The position numbers were made by a program, and so were the translations under genes. The notes under the pieces were generated by a model. That model did not search any database, was not told where the DNA came from, and saw nothing but the letters and a program-made list of their open reading frames with translations. From Nosocomiicoccus ampullae (GTDB taxonomy: Bacteria > Bacillota > Bacilli > Staphylococcales > Salinicoccaceae), in contig NZ_MBFG01000010.1 of the NCBI RefSeq assembly GCF_001696685.1, positions 59,122 to 123,121 on the forward strand: a stretch of 64,000 bases of DNA, read 5' to 3'. Shown one piece after another: positions 15,533 through 24,523 of the stretch (its first letter is position 1; each line of letters starts with the position of its first letter).

Positions 15533-18058
15533 ATGAGTATGTTGCGTAAATTATTCGACGGCAATAAACGCGAACTTAAATCTCTTGAAAAAGAAATGAA
15601 AAAAGTACTCGCGCTTGAAGAACGCTATAGTGCATATAGCGATTCTGAATTACAGCAAGAAACTGAAAAGTTTAAAGCAAAATTAGCTGAACATAGTGAC
15701 GATAGAAAAAAACAAGATAAAATTTTAGACCAAATTTTACCAGAAGCATTCGCAGTCGTACGTGAAGCATCAATGCGTACGTTAGAAATGAAACCATTCC
15801 CTGTACAAATTATGGGTGGGATTGCACTTCATAAAGGTGACATCGCAGAGATGAAAACCGGTGAAGGTAAGACGTTAACGGCGACGATGCCGGTGTATTT
15901 AAATGCTTTAACTGGTCGAGGCGTACACGTAATTACGGTTAACGAATATTTATCTTCAGTACAAAGTGAAGAGATGGCAAAACTATATAACTTCTTAGGG
16001 TTAACAGTTGGACTCAACTTAAACCAAAAAAATAGTGAAGAAAAACGTGAAGCGTATAACTGTGATATTACGTATACGACAAACAACGAGCTCGGATTCG
16101 ATTACTTACGAGACAACATGGTCGCATATAAAGAAGATCGTGTGCAGCGTCCGTTAAATTACTGTGTCGTGGACGAGGTCGACTCGATTTTAATCGACGA
16201 AGCGCGTACACCGTTAATTATTTCAGGTCAAGCAGATGAGCGCGTGACGGAATACCAACAAGCACAATTATTTGTATCAACGTTAAAGAAAGAACAAGAC
16301 TATACGTATGACGTGCGTAAAAATACGATTCTTTTAACTGAAGATGGTATGACAAAAGCGGAGAAATGGTATAAGTTAGATAACCTTTACGACGTTAAAA
16401 ATGTTTCGACGCTTCACCATATTAACCAAGCGTTAAAAGCAAACTATACGATGGAGCGTAACGTCGATTATGTCGTGAATGACGGAGAAGTATTAATCGT
16501 CGACAAATTTACAGGTCGTACGATGCCAGGGCGTCGTTTCTCTGAAGGGTTACACCAAGCGTTAGAAGCAAAAGAAGCGGTTGAGATTCAGCGCGAATCA
16601 AAAACGCTCGCTTCTATTACGTTCCAGAACTTCTTTAGACTATACAATAAGTTATCGGGTATGACAGGTACAGCTAAAACTGAAGAAGAAGAATTTTTAG
16701 ATATTTACAATATGCGCGTTACGCAAATTCCGACGAACCGTCCGGTTCAACGTGAAGACTTAAACGATAGAATTTATTCGACAAAAGATAATAAATATAA
16801 GGCAGTCATCGAAGAAGTTGTCGAACGTTATAAACGTGGTCAACCGGTCTTAATCGGTACAGTCGCGGTAGAAACGTCAGAAATTATTTCTGATTTACTG
16901 CGTCGAGCGGGTGTACGCCATAACGTATTAAACGCTAAAAACCACGAACAAGAAGCTCAAATCGTTGAAGATGCGGGTCAACGTGGACAAGTTACAATCG
17001 CTACAAACATGGCCGGTCGTGGTACAGACATTAAGCTCGGTGAAGGAGTTAGAGAGCTCGGTGGACTTGCAGTTATCGGTACAGAGCGTCACGAATCACG
17101 TCGTATTGACGATCAGTTACGTGGGCGTTCAGGGCGTCAAGGTGACGTTGGTGTGAGTACGTTCTACTTATCATTAGAAGACGACTTAATGAAACGTTTC
17201 GGATCTGAACGTATTCAATCGATGATGGAAAAACTCGGTATGGAAAATGAAATGTTAGAAAGTCGTTTTATTACACGTAATGTAGAATCTGCACAAAAGC
17301 GTGTGGAAGGAAATAACTTCGACGCACGTAAACGTGTATTAGAATATGACGAAGTGTTAAGAACACAACGTGAAATTATATACGGTGAACGTAACGAAAT
17401 TATCGACAAAAAAGACGTGAGAGACTTACTTCACGGTATGATCGATAACTCTATTGAACGCACAATTCACTATTACAATGACCAAGACAGTTCAATGATC
17501 GACTATGAAACGTTTAAAGAGTTGCTCGAGCAGTATTACGTTCGTGAAGGTGACATCGAAATGGATGACTTAGTCGGTCAATCGACGGAGTCAATTATCG
17601 AACTCATCAAAGAAAAAGCGTATAAAGAGTTAGAGCGTAAAGAAGAGATTTTAACACCTGATCGTATGCGTCAATTTGAGCGCATGATGATGTTACGTAC
17701 GATCGACCAAAAATGGACAGAGCATATCGACTCGATGGACCAACTCCGTACAGGTATTCACTTAAGATCTTATGGACAAATTAACCCGTTAAGAGAATAT
17801 CAAAACGAAGGGCTAGAAATGTTTGAAGAGATGATGAACGCAATCGAAGACTCAACAGCACGTATGACTCTAAAATCAGAAGTACAATCTGACGAAGAAA
17901 TTAAACGTGAACAAGTCGTCGATAAAAATAAAATGCAAGCATCTGATGGTAAAAAGAAAATGAAAAAGCAACCGGTTGTTAAAAAACAAACGGTCGGCAG
18001 AAACGATCCATGTCCATGTGGGTCTGGTAAAAAGTACAAAAACTGCCACGGTGCTTAA
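15533..18058 (+). CDS. secA: Preprotein translocase ATPase SecA
   Basis: An 841-residue motor that pushes unfolded preproteins through SecYEG. Visible features are Walker [14 protein letters not shown] near residues 105-117, the DEAD-type box [18 protein letters not shown] near 209-226, [11 protein letters not shown] near 488, the helicase motif [11 protein letters not shown] near 527, and the C-terminal zinc-binding SEC-C motif [14 protein letters not shown], which contacts SecB-like partners, ribosomes and lipid. Length fits SecA1. prfB begins 10 nt after the stop, so the two are co-transcribed. Confidence 0.97.
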   Translation: MSMLRKLFDGNKRELKSLEKEMKKVLALEERYSAYSDSELQQETEKFKAKLAEHSDDRKKQDKILDQILPEAFAVVREASMRTLEMKPFPVQIMGGIALHKGDIAEMKTGEGKTLTATMPVYLNALTGRGVHVITVNEYLSSVQSEEMAKLYNFLGLTVGLNLNQKNSEEKREAYNCDITYTTNNELGFDYLRDNMVAYKEDRVQRPLNYCVVDEVDSILIDEARTPLIISGQADERVTEYQQAQLFVSTLKKEQDYTYDVRKNTILLTEDGMTKAEKWYKLDNLYDVKNVSTLHHINQALKANYTMERNVDYVVNDGEVLIVDKFTGRTMPGRRFSEGLHQALEAKEAVEIQRESKTLASITFQNFFRLYNKLSGMTGTAKTEEEEFLDIYNMRVTQIPTNRPVQREDLNDRIYSTKDNKYKAVIEEVVERYKRGQPVLIGTVAVETSEIISDLLRRAGVRHNVLNAKNHEQEAQIVEDAGQRGQVTIATNMAGRGTDIKLGEGVRELGGLAVIGTERHESRRIDDQLRGRSGRQGDVGVSTFYLSLEDDLMKRFGSERIQSMMEKLGMENEMLESRFITRNVESAQKRVEGNNFDARKRVLEYDEVLRTQREIIYGERNEIIDKKDVRDLLHGMIDNSIERTIHYYNDQDSSMIDYETFKELLEQYYVREGDIEMDDLVGQSTESIIELIKEKAYKELERKEEILTPDRMRQFERMMMLRTIDQKWTEHIDSMDQLRTGIHLRSYGQINPLREYQNEGLEMFEEMMNAIEDSTARMTLKSEVQSDEEIKREQVVDKNKMQASDGKKKMKKQPVVKKQTVGRNDPCPCGSGKKYKNCHGA

Positions 18059-18068
18059 GGAGAAAATT

Positions 18069-19176
18069 ATGGAAGTAAGTGAAATTAAAAGCTTTATAGA
18101 AGAGATGCGTACGAAACTAGAAAAATTTAGGGGGTCTCTTTGACTTAGAAGAAAAAGAGACACAAATTCGTGAGTACGAAGAACTAATGGTCGAACCTAA
18201 CTTTTGGGACGACACAGATAAAGCAAACGAAATTATTGAAAAAAATAACCAGTTAAAACGCGTCGTCGATGGATTTAATACGCTAGAAGACGAAGTGAAT
18301 GACATCGAGGTGTCTTTAGAATTATTGAAGGAAGAAAACGATCCGGATTTACAGGAAATGATGGAAGAGACGATTCAAAACGTCAAAAAAGAGTCCGATG
18401 AATTCGAGTTAAACATTCTTTTAAGTGAAGAGCACGATGAACAAGATGCGATTTTAGAACTTCATCCTGGAGCGGGTGGTACTGAAGCACAAGACTGGGC
18501 AGAGATGCTTCTTAGAATGTACCAGCGTTTCATTGAAGACCAAGGATTTAAAACAGAAGTTCTAAACTATCTCGCAGGGGATGAAGCGGGTGTGAAAAGT
18601 GTGACGCTTAGCGTTAAAGGTCCGTTTGCTTATGGACTTTTAAAAGGTGAAAAGGGGGTCCATCGACTCGTTCGTATTTCGCCATTTGACTCATCGGGTC
18701 GTAGACATACGTCATTTGTGTCGTGTGAAGTAACACCACAGTTTAAAGACTCTGAAATTAATATCGAAATTAATCAAGAAGATATTTCAATTGATACGTA
18801 CCGAGCAAGTGGTGCTGGAGGGCAGCACGTGAACACGACAGATTCAGCTGTACGTATTACACACCATCCAACAGGAGTCGTAGTTACGTGTCAAAATGAA
18901 CGTTCACAAATTAAAAACCGTGAAACGGCACTGAAGATGTTAAAGTCAAAACTTTATCAGTTAGAACTAGAACGTCAGCAAGAAGAGATCGCGGCGTTAA
19001 AAGGCGAGCAAAAAGAAATCGGATGGGGATCACAAATTCGTTCATACGTATTTCACCCATATTCGATGATAAAAGATCACCGTACGAATTACGAAGTCGG
19101 TAATGTCGACAAAGTAATGAACGGAGATTTAATGCCGTTTATCGACAGTTATTTAAGATGGCACTTAAATGTTTAA
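18069..19176 (+). CDS. prfB: Peptide chain release factor 2 with programmed +1 frameshift
   Basis: The reading frame starts at ATG 18069 after AAGGAG and runs 24 codons to an in-frame TGA at 18141-18143, preceded by the SD-like AGGGGG (18129-18134) and the slippery CTT. A +1 slip at CTT TGA C skips T18141 and continues from GAC 18142 to the stop at 19176, giving 368 residues. The protein carries the RF2 tripeptide SPF ([13 protein letters not shown]) and the catalytic GGQ ([15 protein letters not shown]). RF2 reads UGA, so low RF2 raises frameshifting, the classic autoregulation. Gene finders that ignore the shift begin wrongly at 18187. Confidence 0.96.
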
Positions 19177-19186
19177 AACATTATTT

Positions 19187-19214
19187 ATGACAAAATGTTT
19201 ATATATGATAAAAT
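19187..19214 (+). promoter_or_regulatory. Probable promoter of cytochrome c gene
   Basis: ATGACA (19187-19192), 16-nt spacer, TAAAAT (19209-19214), about 55 nt before the cytochrome start. Confidence 0.45.
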
Positions 19215-19268
19215 ATAGGTATGTAAAAGTATGAATAAGCTTTTAAAAATTTATTAGAGGTGACCATT

Positions 19269-19586
19269 ATGAAAAAGTTCTTATCAACGTTTTTATTAGG
19301 TTCAACGTTAGTATTAGCAGCGTGCGGCGGGGGCGGCGACTCTGCAGACAATAGTGACGACTCAAGCACTGACGAAGCACATCCAGGAGAACAAGTTGCA
19401 AAACAAAACTGTTCATCTTGTCACGGAGCTGACTTCACAGGAGCTTCAGGTCCAGCACTAGCGGGCACTTCATTAAGTGAAGATGAATTTACAGATATCG
19501 TTAAAAACGGTAAAGGCGGAATGCCAGCGTTTGGTAGTTTATCAGACGAAGAAGTTAGCGACTTATACGACTACTTCACGAAATAA
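19269..19586 (+). CDS. cccB: Cytochrome c-551-type lipoprotein
   Basis: About 105 residues: a lipoprotein signal with lipobox LAAC, a Gly/Ser/Asp-rich linker, and one small class I cytochrome c domain with haem motif CSSCHG and the distal Met in GGMPAFG. It is anchored outside the membrane by lipid and shuttles electrons to a terminal oxidase. Start is the ATG at 19269 after AGAGGTGA; a GTG at 19260 overlaps that site. A cytochrome c after secA-prfB matches cccB in Bacillus subtilis. Confidence 0.88.
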   Translation: MKKFLSTFLLGSTLVLAACGGGGDSADNSDDSSTDEAHPGEQVAKQNCSSCHGADFTGASGPALAGTSLSEDEFTDIVKNGKGGMPAFGSLSDEEVSDLYDYFTK

Positions 19587-19593
19587 AACTCGT

Positions 19594-19622
19594 AAGGCTT
19601 TGTCACTCGACAAAGCCTTTTT
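19594..19622 (+). terminator. Terminator between the two cytochrome c genes
   Basis: AAGGCTTTGTC (19594-19604) and GACAAAGCCTT (19609-19619) with a 4-nt loop and T-run. Read-through would reach the second cytochrome gene 18 nt later. Confidence 0.85.
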
Positions 19623-19639
19623 AATCAATGGAGACAAAT

Positions 19640-19963
19640 ATGAAGCGATTTTTATTAAGTTTAATGGCAGTTGTTATTTTGTCAGCGTGCACGTCTAACG
19701 AAAATACAACTGAAGAAAGTCGCGTGGCGTCAGAAATGCACCGCGGAGAAGTTGTATATAAACAGACATGCGTTGGATGCCACGGTGTCGACTTAAGAGG
19801 ACGCGGCAGTAGCGCAAAAGATCTTTCAAATATCGGAAGTGAAAAATCACCGGAATATATCCGTTCGATTATCGAAAATGGAACGAGAAGTATGCCGAGC
19901 GACTTAGTAACGGATGAAGATGACTTAAATGCACTCGTAGAATGGCTAATGGAACAGAAGTAA
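19640..19963 (+). CDS. Second small cytochrome c lipoprotein
   Basis: About 107 residues with lipobox LSAC, a charged linker, the haem-binding CVGCHG motif and a candidate axial Met in TRSMPSDL. It is a divergent paralogue of the gene just upstream, implying tandem duplication. Start is ATG 19640 preceded by TGGAGA; an ATG at 19628 is in frame but overlaps that site. It probably has the same location outside the membrane, and may serve a different oxidase or growth state (inference). Haem attachment would need a ResBC/CcdA maturation system elsewhere. Confidence 0.85.
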   Translation: MKRFLLSLMAVVILSACTSNENTTEESRVASEMHRGEVVYKQTCVGCHGVDLRGRGSSAKDLSNIGSEKSPEYIRSIIENGTRSMPSDLVTDEDDLNALVEWLMEQK

Positions 19964-19980
19964 ATATTACGTAAACACAA

Positions 19981-20008
19981 GGCGCTGTAATAAACAGCGC
20001 CTCTTTAT
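19981..20008 (+). terminator. Terminator after second cytochrome c gene
   Basis: GGCGCTGT (19981-19988) and ACAGCGCC (19994-20001), 5-nt loop, then TCTTTATT. Confidence 0.8.
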
Positions 20009-20027
20009 TATGGTGTTATATCTATTC

Positions 20028-20077
20028 TGTTACAGTTATGTTACAACGCGAAAAACAGCAAAAATATGTGCTATAGT
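20028..20077 (+). promoter_or_regulatory. WalR box and promoter of LysM-CHAP hydrolase gene
   Basis: TGTTAC at 20028-20033 and again at 20039-20044, spaced by 5 nt, match the WalR (YycF) consensus TGTWAH-N5-TGTWAH on both half sites. A -10-like TATAGT lies at 20072-20077, placing the box where WalR activates transcription. WalKR controls autolysin genes in Firmicutes, which fits the gene downstream. Confidence 0.75.
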
Positions 20078-20180
20078 TTGATTTACATTCACTAATTTTA
20101 TATTTAACAACTTTGAATTTTACTTTTATTATTTATATACGTTTATTTAATACATAGTATTCAGGAGGACATTAGAACTT

Positions 20181-21566
20181 ATGAAGAAGACAGTATTTTC
20201 AGTAGCAACATTAACAGCATTAACAGGGACATCACTTACAGCAAACGCAGAAGAAGTTATCGTTAAAGAAGGAGATACACTTTGGGGTATCGCTAACGAA
20301 GTTGGCACAACAGTTGAGAAGTTAAAAGAATTAAACAACCTTAACAGTGATTTAATTCACCCAGAAGATGTTTTAACATACGAAGTTGAAGCAGTAGAGG
20401 AACAAAAAGGAAATACATACACAGTAAAAGCAGGCGACACTTTATGGCAAATTGCTTTAGACCACGGTATGGATTTAGATGAGTTATTCGCAGTAAACAA
20501 CCTTTCATCAGACTTAATTCACCCAGGACTTGTATTAACAGTTGGATCACAAGTAGAAGCGGTTGAAGAAGTCGCACAAGTTGAGGAAGTTGTTGAAACT
20601 GAAGCAGTAGAAGAAGTAGTAGAGCCTGTAGTAGAAGAAAATGAAGTAAGTGAAGTTGCTTCAGGTGTTTACCACATCCAAGCTGGAGACACTTTATACT
20701 CAATCTCACGTGCAACAGGACTTTCTGTTGACGAGTTAAAAGCATTAAACGGCTTAACAAGCGATCATATCGTTGCAGGTGACGTACTTGTATTAGAAGG
20801 TAACCCAGTTGTTACTGAAGCAGTAGAAGAAGTACAAGAAGTACAAACTGAAGAAGTTGTTGAAGTTGAAGAAGTAGCAGAAGTTGAAAACAACGTTCAA
20901 GCAGAAGCTGAAAAAGCAGTACAAGAAGCTGCAGCAGCACAAGCAGAAGCAGACAGAATTGCAGCTGAACAAAGAGCAGCGGCTCAAGCAGAAGCTGAAA
21001 GAGTAGCAGCTGAGCAAGTAGCAGCAGCTCAAAAAGCTGAAGAACAACGTATTGCAGCAGAGCGTGCAGAAGCACAACGTGTTGCTAAAGAAAAAGCAGC
21101 AGCTGAAAAGAGAGCTCAACAAGAAGCAGCTAAAAAAGTACAACAAGCACAACAGCAACAAGCTCAACAAAGCCAAGCGGCTTCAGCACCAGCTGTAAAC
21201 AGCTCAAATCGTTTTGCTAACGCATCAAACAACTATGCGTGGGGTTGGTGCACATGGCACGTATTTGAAAAACGTGCTCAAATCGGTTCGAAAATCGGTG
21301 GAACTTGGGGTAACGCAAATGACTGGTTAGCATCTGCTTCATCATTAGGTTACACAATTAACAACACGCCATCTGTTGGTGCGATTGCACACAGCTACCC
21401 AGGTACTAACGGTGCAGGTTCTTACGGACACGTAGCGTTTGTTGAATCAATCAACGGTGATGGATCAATCACAATCTCAGAAATGGGTTGGAACGGTACT
21501 GTAGGTGTTGTAAGCTACCGTACAATTCCAGCATCACAAGTTTCAACATTTAACTACATTCACTAA
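20181..21566 (+). CDS. Secreted LysM-CHAP peptidoglycan hydrolase
   Basis: A 461-residue exported wall hydrolase. After a signal peptide (residues 1-23, cut after ANA) come three LysM wall-binding repeats (about 24-70, 78-123 and 162-208, each with EGDTLW or AGDTL), a long Ala/Glu/Gln-rich helical spacer (about 210-335), and a C-terminal CHAP amidase/endopeptidase domain with catalytic Cys357 in WGWCTW and His417 in YGHVAF. It resembles SsaA/Sle1-type daughter-cell separation enzymes. A WalR box lies upstream. The spacer gives long false leucine-rich frames on the other strand. Confidence 0.9.
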   Translation: MKKTVFSVATLTALTGTSLTANAEEVIVKEGDTLWGIANEVGTTVEKLKELNNLNSDLIHPEDVLTYEVEAVEEQKGNTYTVKAGDTLWQIALDHGMDLDELFAVNNLSSDLIHPGLVLTVGSQVEAVEEVAQVEEVVETEAVEEVVEPVVEENEVSEVASGVYHIQAGDTLYSISRATGLSVDELKALNGLTSDHIVAGDVLVLEGNPVVTEAVEEVQEVQTEEVVEVEEVAEVENNVQAEAEKAVQEAAAAQAEADRIAAEQRAAAQAEAERVAAEQVAAAQKAEEQRIAAERAEAQRVAKEKAAAEKRAQQEAAKKVQQAQQQQAQQSQAASAPAVNSSNRFANASNNYAWGWCTWHVFEKRAQIGSKIGGTWGNANDWLASASSLGYTINNTPSVGAIAHSYPGTNGAGSYGHVAFVESINGDGSITISEMGWNGTVGVVSYRTIPASQVSTFNYIH

Positions 21567-21579
21567 AATATAAAATTTC

Positions 21580-21605
21580 AAGCACCCGTACGGGTGCTTT
21601 TTTTA
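21580..21605 (+). terminator. Terminator after LysM-CHAP gene
   Basis: AAGCACCC (21580-21587) and GGGTGCTT (21592-21599) with a GTAC loop and T-run. Confidence 0.88.
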
Positions 21606-21642
21606 TTATAATAAGAGTAGTAGGATGACGGAGGTTAGTTCT

Positions 21643-22215
21643 GTGAGTAAACAATTGAAAGTATTAGTTGGTATTGTTCTTTTTGGGTTGATTAGTTTTA
21701 GCATATATCAAGTCATTACGTTTTCGAGTGAATTGTTGAAGGATGAAGCAGCAAATGATATAAAACAAAAGCCACCTACTAATAATCATGCAGAAGGTCA
21801 GTTGATTACGGAATACTCGTTTAATGGTGTGACGACAGATGAATCGTTTGATAATATTATTAAAAACAATGAAGTAACTGTTGTGAATTTGTTTGCGTCT
21901 TGGTGTAATCCATGCCGCAATGAAACGCCAGATTTAAATGAATTTTATTTGAAAGATTTACCAGATGACGTAGAACTTGTCGGGTTAAATGTACAAGATA
22001 GTAGTAAAGCACGAGATGCGTTTATTGAAGAGTTTGATGTTCAATATCCGATATACAATATGGACAATGATAAAGACTTTATGGTAGGTCTTCGTTTAAC
22101 GATCATACCGACAACGTTGTTTATTAACAGTGATGGTGAGATTGTGAAGACATATGTCGGAGAGATTTCTAAAAAAACGTTAGACAGTTACATTCAATAT
22201 GTAAAGGATGAATAA
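21643..22215 (+). CDS. Membrane-anchored thioredoxin-like protein (TlpA/ResA family)
   Basis: About 190 residues: a single N-terminal membrane anchor (LKVLVGIVLFGLISFSIYQV) and an extracytoplasmic thioredoxin fold with active site WCNPC inside NLFASWCNPCRNETPDL, and cis-Pro in LTIIPTTLFI. ResA-type proteins reduce the Cys pair of apocytochrome c before haem ligation, which would fit the two cytochromes 2 kb upstream; other TlpA proteins have different partners. Start is GTG 21643, 8 nt after GGAGG; the ATG at 21625 lies before that site. csbA follows one nt after the stop. Confidence 0.8.
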   Translation: MSKQLKVLVGIVLFGLISFSIYQVITFSSELLKDEAANDIKQKPPTNNHAEGQLITEYSFNGVTTDESFDNIIKNNEVTVVNLFASWCNPCRNETPDLNEFYLKDLPDDVELVGLNVQDSSKARDAFIEEFDVQYPIYNMDNDKDFMVGLRLTIIPTTLFINSDGEIVKTYVGEISKKTLDSYIQYVKDE

Positions 22216-22216
22216 T

Positions 22217-22456
22217 ATGGAAGACGTTTTTTGGTATATGATGGCAATTACTGTACCAGCATTTACAGTGATTTTATTTACGACGATTACGAGAAATCGT
22301 TACGTCGCAATATTTTTAACGTTTATCGTATTTGCAATTTCGATGTACCGTGGATACTATAACTCGGATTGGATTATATATTTAGATGCGCTAAGCATTG
22401 TGATTGGCTATATATTCGTTGAAGTATACAATTTAGATAGTAAAGATGATATTTAA
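22217..22456 (+). CDS. csbA: Small membrane protein CsbA
   Basis: About 79 residues, almost wholly hydrophobic with three predicted helices. It resembles CsbA, a general-stress membrane protein of unknown activity that is sigma-B controlled in Bacillus, and sits directly before uvrB as csbA does in Bacillus and Staphylococcus. The start ATG at 22217 follows AAAGGATG; an ATG at 22208 is also in frame. No sigma-B promoter stands out, and it is likely co-transcribed with the TlpA-like gene. Confidence 0.75.
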   Translation: MEDVFWYMMAITVPAFTVILFTTITRNRYVAIFLTFIVFAISMYRGYYNSDWIIYLDALSIVIGYIFVEVYNLDSKDDI

Positions 22457-22492
22457 GAAATGACAAACATCCGTTCGGTCATTTCTTTTTTT
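22455..22492 (+). terminator. Terminator after csbA
   Basis: AAGAAATGAC (22455-22464) and GTCATTTCTT (22478-22487) then a run of T; the stem includes the last base of the csbA stop region. Confidence 0.82.
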
Positions 22493-22546
22493 AATTTCGA
22501 AGAAGTGGTGTAAGATAGATATAAGTTAAAAATTTGGAGGTACATT

Positions 22547-24517
22547 ATGGCAGAATTTGAACTCGTTTCAAACTTTGAACCTGCCGGTGATCAACCGCAA
22601 GCGATTAAAGAAATAGTAGAACAAATACGTTCCGGACAAAAACACCAAACATTACTCGGTGCAACTGGAACAGGTAAAACATTTACGATGAGTCAAGTTA
22701 TTAAAGAAATCGGTAAGCCGACGTTAATTATCGCCCATAACAAAACGTTAGCTGGACAGTTATATAGTGAATTTAAAGAGTTTTTCCCAAATAATAGAGT
22801 CGAATATTTCGTCAGTTATTATGATTTTTATCAACCTGAAGCGTACGTACCATCTACGGATACGTTTATAGAAAAAGATGCGTCTATTAACGATGAAATC
22901 GACCAACTGAGACACTCGGCGACGAGTGCATTATTTGAAGGCGATGACGTAATAATCATCGCCTCTGTGTCGTGTATTTACGGTTTAGGTAACCCAGAAG
23001 AATACCAAAACTTACGTTTAAATATACGTGTTGGAATGGAAATTGAACGAAACGAATTATTACGTCGACTCGTCGATATACAGTATCAACGAAACGATAT
23101 CGACTTTGGACGTGGTACGTTTAGAGTGCGCGGGGATATCGTTGAAATCTTCCCTGCAGCTCGAGATGATCAGTGTATTCGCGTTGAGTTTTTCGGTGAT
23201 GAAATCGATAGAATACGAGAAATTGATTTTATTAGTGGTGAAGTGCTAAGTGAACGCGAGCACTTCGTTCTATTCCCAGCATCTCACTTCGTCACGCGCG
23301 ACGAAAAGATGACTGTTGCGATCGAACGTATTGAAAAAGAATTAGAAGAACGTCTAAAAGAATTACGCGATGAAGACAAATTACTCGAAGCACAGCGACT
23401 TGAGCAGAGAACGAATTACGACTTAGAAATGATGAGAGAGATGGGCTTTACGTCAGGAATCGAGAACTATTCGGTTCACTTAACGTTACGTCCACTTGGA
23501 AGTACACCGTATACACTGCTCGATTATTTCAAAGACTTCGTTATTATGATCGATGAGTCGCACGTGACACTCCCTCAAATTAGAGGAATGTATAACGGAG
23601 ACCAAGCGCGTAAACAAGTGCTCGTCGATCACGGGTTTAGATTACCGTCAGCGTTAGATAACCGCCCGTTAAAATTTGAAGAATTCCAAGATAAAGCACA
23701 GCAACTATTGTACGTGTCTGCAACTCCTGGACCGTATGAATTAGAACATACAGATAAGATGGTCGAGCAAATTATCCGACCGACAGGACTACTTGACCCG
23801 ACAATTGACGTACGTCCGACTGAACATCAAATTGACGATCTGCTTCATGAAATACAAACGCGTGTTGAAAAGAACGAGCGCGTCTTAATTACGACGTTAA
23901 CGAAGAAGATGTCAGAAGACTTAACGGCGTATTTAAAAGAAGCTGGCGTTAAAGTTCAATATTTACACAGCGAAGTAAAAACGTTAGAACGTATCGAAAT
24001 CATTCGTGAATTACGACTCGGTACTTATGACGTTCTCGTCGGTATTAACTTACTGCGTGAAGGAATTGATATACCAGAAGTGTCACTTGTTGCGATATTA
24101 GATGCAGACAAAGAAGGATTTTTACGTTCCGAACGTTCATTAATACAAACAATCGGGCGTGCTGCACGTAACAGTGAAGGTCACGTTATTATGTATGCAG
24201 ATAAAATTACAGACTCTATGAGAGTTGCGCTAGATGAGACAGAGCGACGTCGTAAAATTCAAATTGAATATAACGAAAAACACGGGATTACACCGACGAC
24301 GATTAAAAAAGAAATTCGTGACCTCATCAGTGCTGAAGTTGAAATTAAAGATGATAAAACATATGAAAAAACGGGTACAGTAAAACTCACAAAGAAAGAG
24401 CGCGAAGATTTAAAATCAAAACTCGAACGCGATATGAAAGAAGCAGCGAAAAACTTAGATTTCGAAACAGCAACAGAACTTCGAGATGCGTTATTTGAGT
24501 TAGAAGCAGAAGGGTGA
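22547..24517 (+). CDS. uvrB: UvrABC excinuclease subunit B
   Basis: A 656-residue damage-verification helicase of nucleotide excision repair. Walker A is [11 protein letters not shown] (residues 39-49), the beta-hairpin region includes [24 protein letters not shown] (89-112), motif V/VI words [13 protein letters not shown] and QTIGRAARN are present, and the UVR domain at the C-terminus ([23 protein letters not shown]) contacts UvrC or UvrA. Full length. Strong GGAGGTAC site. uvrA begins 6 nt after the stop, forming a repair operon. Confidence 0.97.
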   Translation: MAEFELVSNFEPAGDQPQAIKEIVEQIRSGQKHQTLLGATGTGKTFTMSQVIKEIGKPTLIIAHNKTLAGQLYSEFKEFFPNNRVEYFVSYYDFYQPEAYVPSTDTFIEKDASINDEIDQLRHSATSALFEGDDVIIIASVSCIYGLGNPEEYQNLRLNIRVGMEIERNELLRRLVDIQYQRNDIDFGRGTFRVRGDIVEIFPAARDDQCIRVEFFGDEIDRIREIDFISGEVLSEREHFVLFPASHFVTRDEKMTVAIERIEKELEERLKELRDEDKLLEAQRLEQRTNYDLEMMREMGFTSGIENYSVHLTLRPLGSTPYTLLDYFKDFVIMIDESHVTLPQIRGMYNGDQARKQVLVDHGFRLPSALDNRPLKFEEFQDKAQQLLYVSATPGPYELEHTDKMVEQIIRPTGLLDPTIDVRPTEHQIDDLLHEIQTRVEKNERVLITTLTKKMSEDLTAYLKEAGVKVQYLHSEVKTLERIEIIRELRLGTYDVLVGINLLREGIDIPEVSLVAILDADKEGFLRSERSLIQTIGRAARNSEGHVIMYADKITDSMRVALDETERRRKIQIEYNEKHGITPTTIKKEIRDLISAEVEIKDDKTYEKTGTVKLTKKEREDLKSKLERDMKEAAKNLDFETATELRDALFELEAEG

Positions 24518-24523
24518 TAATAC

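Noticed and set aside
18187-19176. prfB as a gene starting at 18187
   Set aside because: The upstream frame with SD-like AGGGGG and CTT TGA C shows that this is only the post-frameshift part.
20341-21176. Three leucine/serine/cysteine-rich minus-strand frames
   Set aside because: They are shadows of the Ala/Glu/Gln-rich spacer of the LysM-CHAP gene, with biased codons and no start signals.
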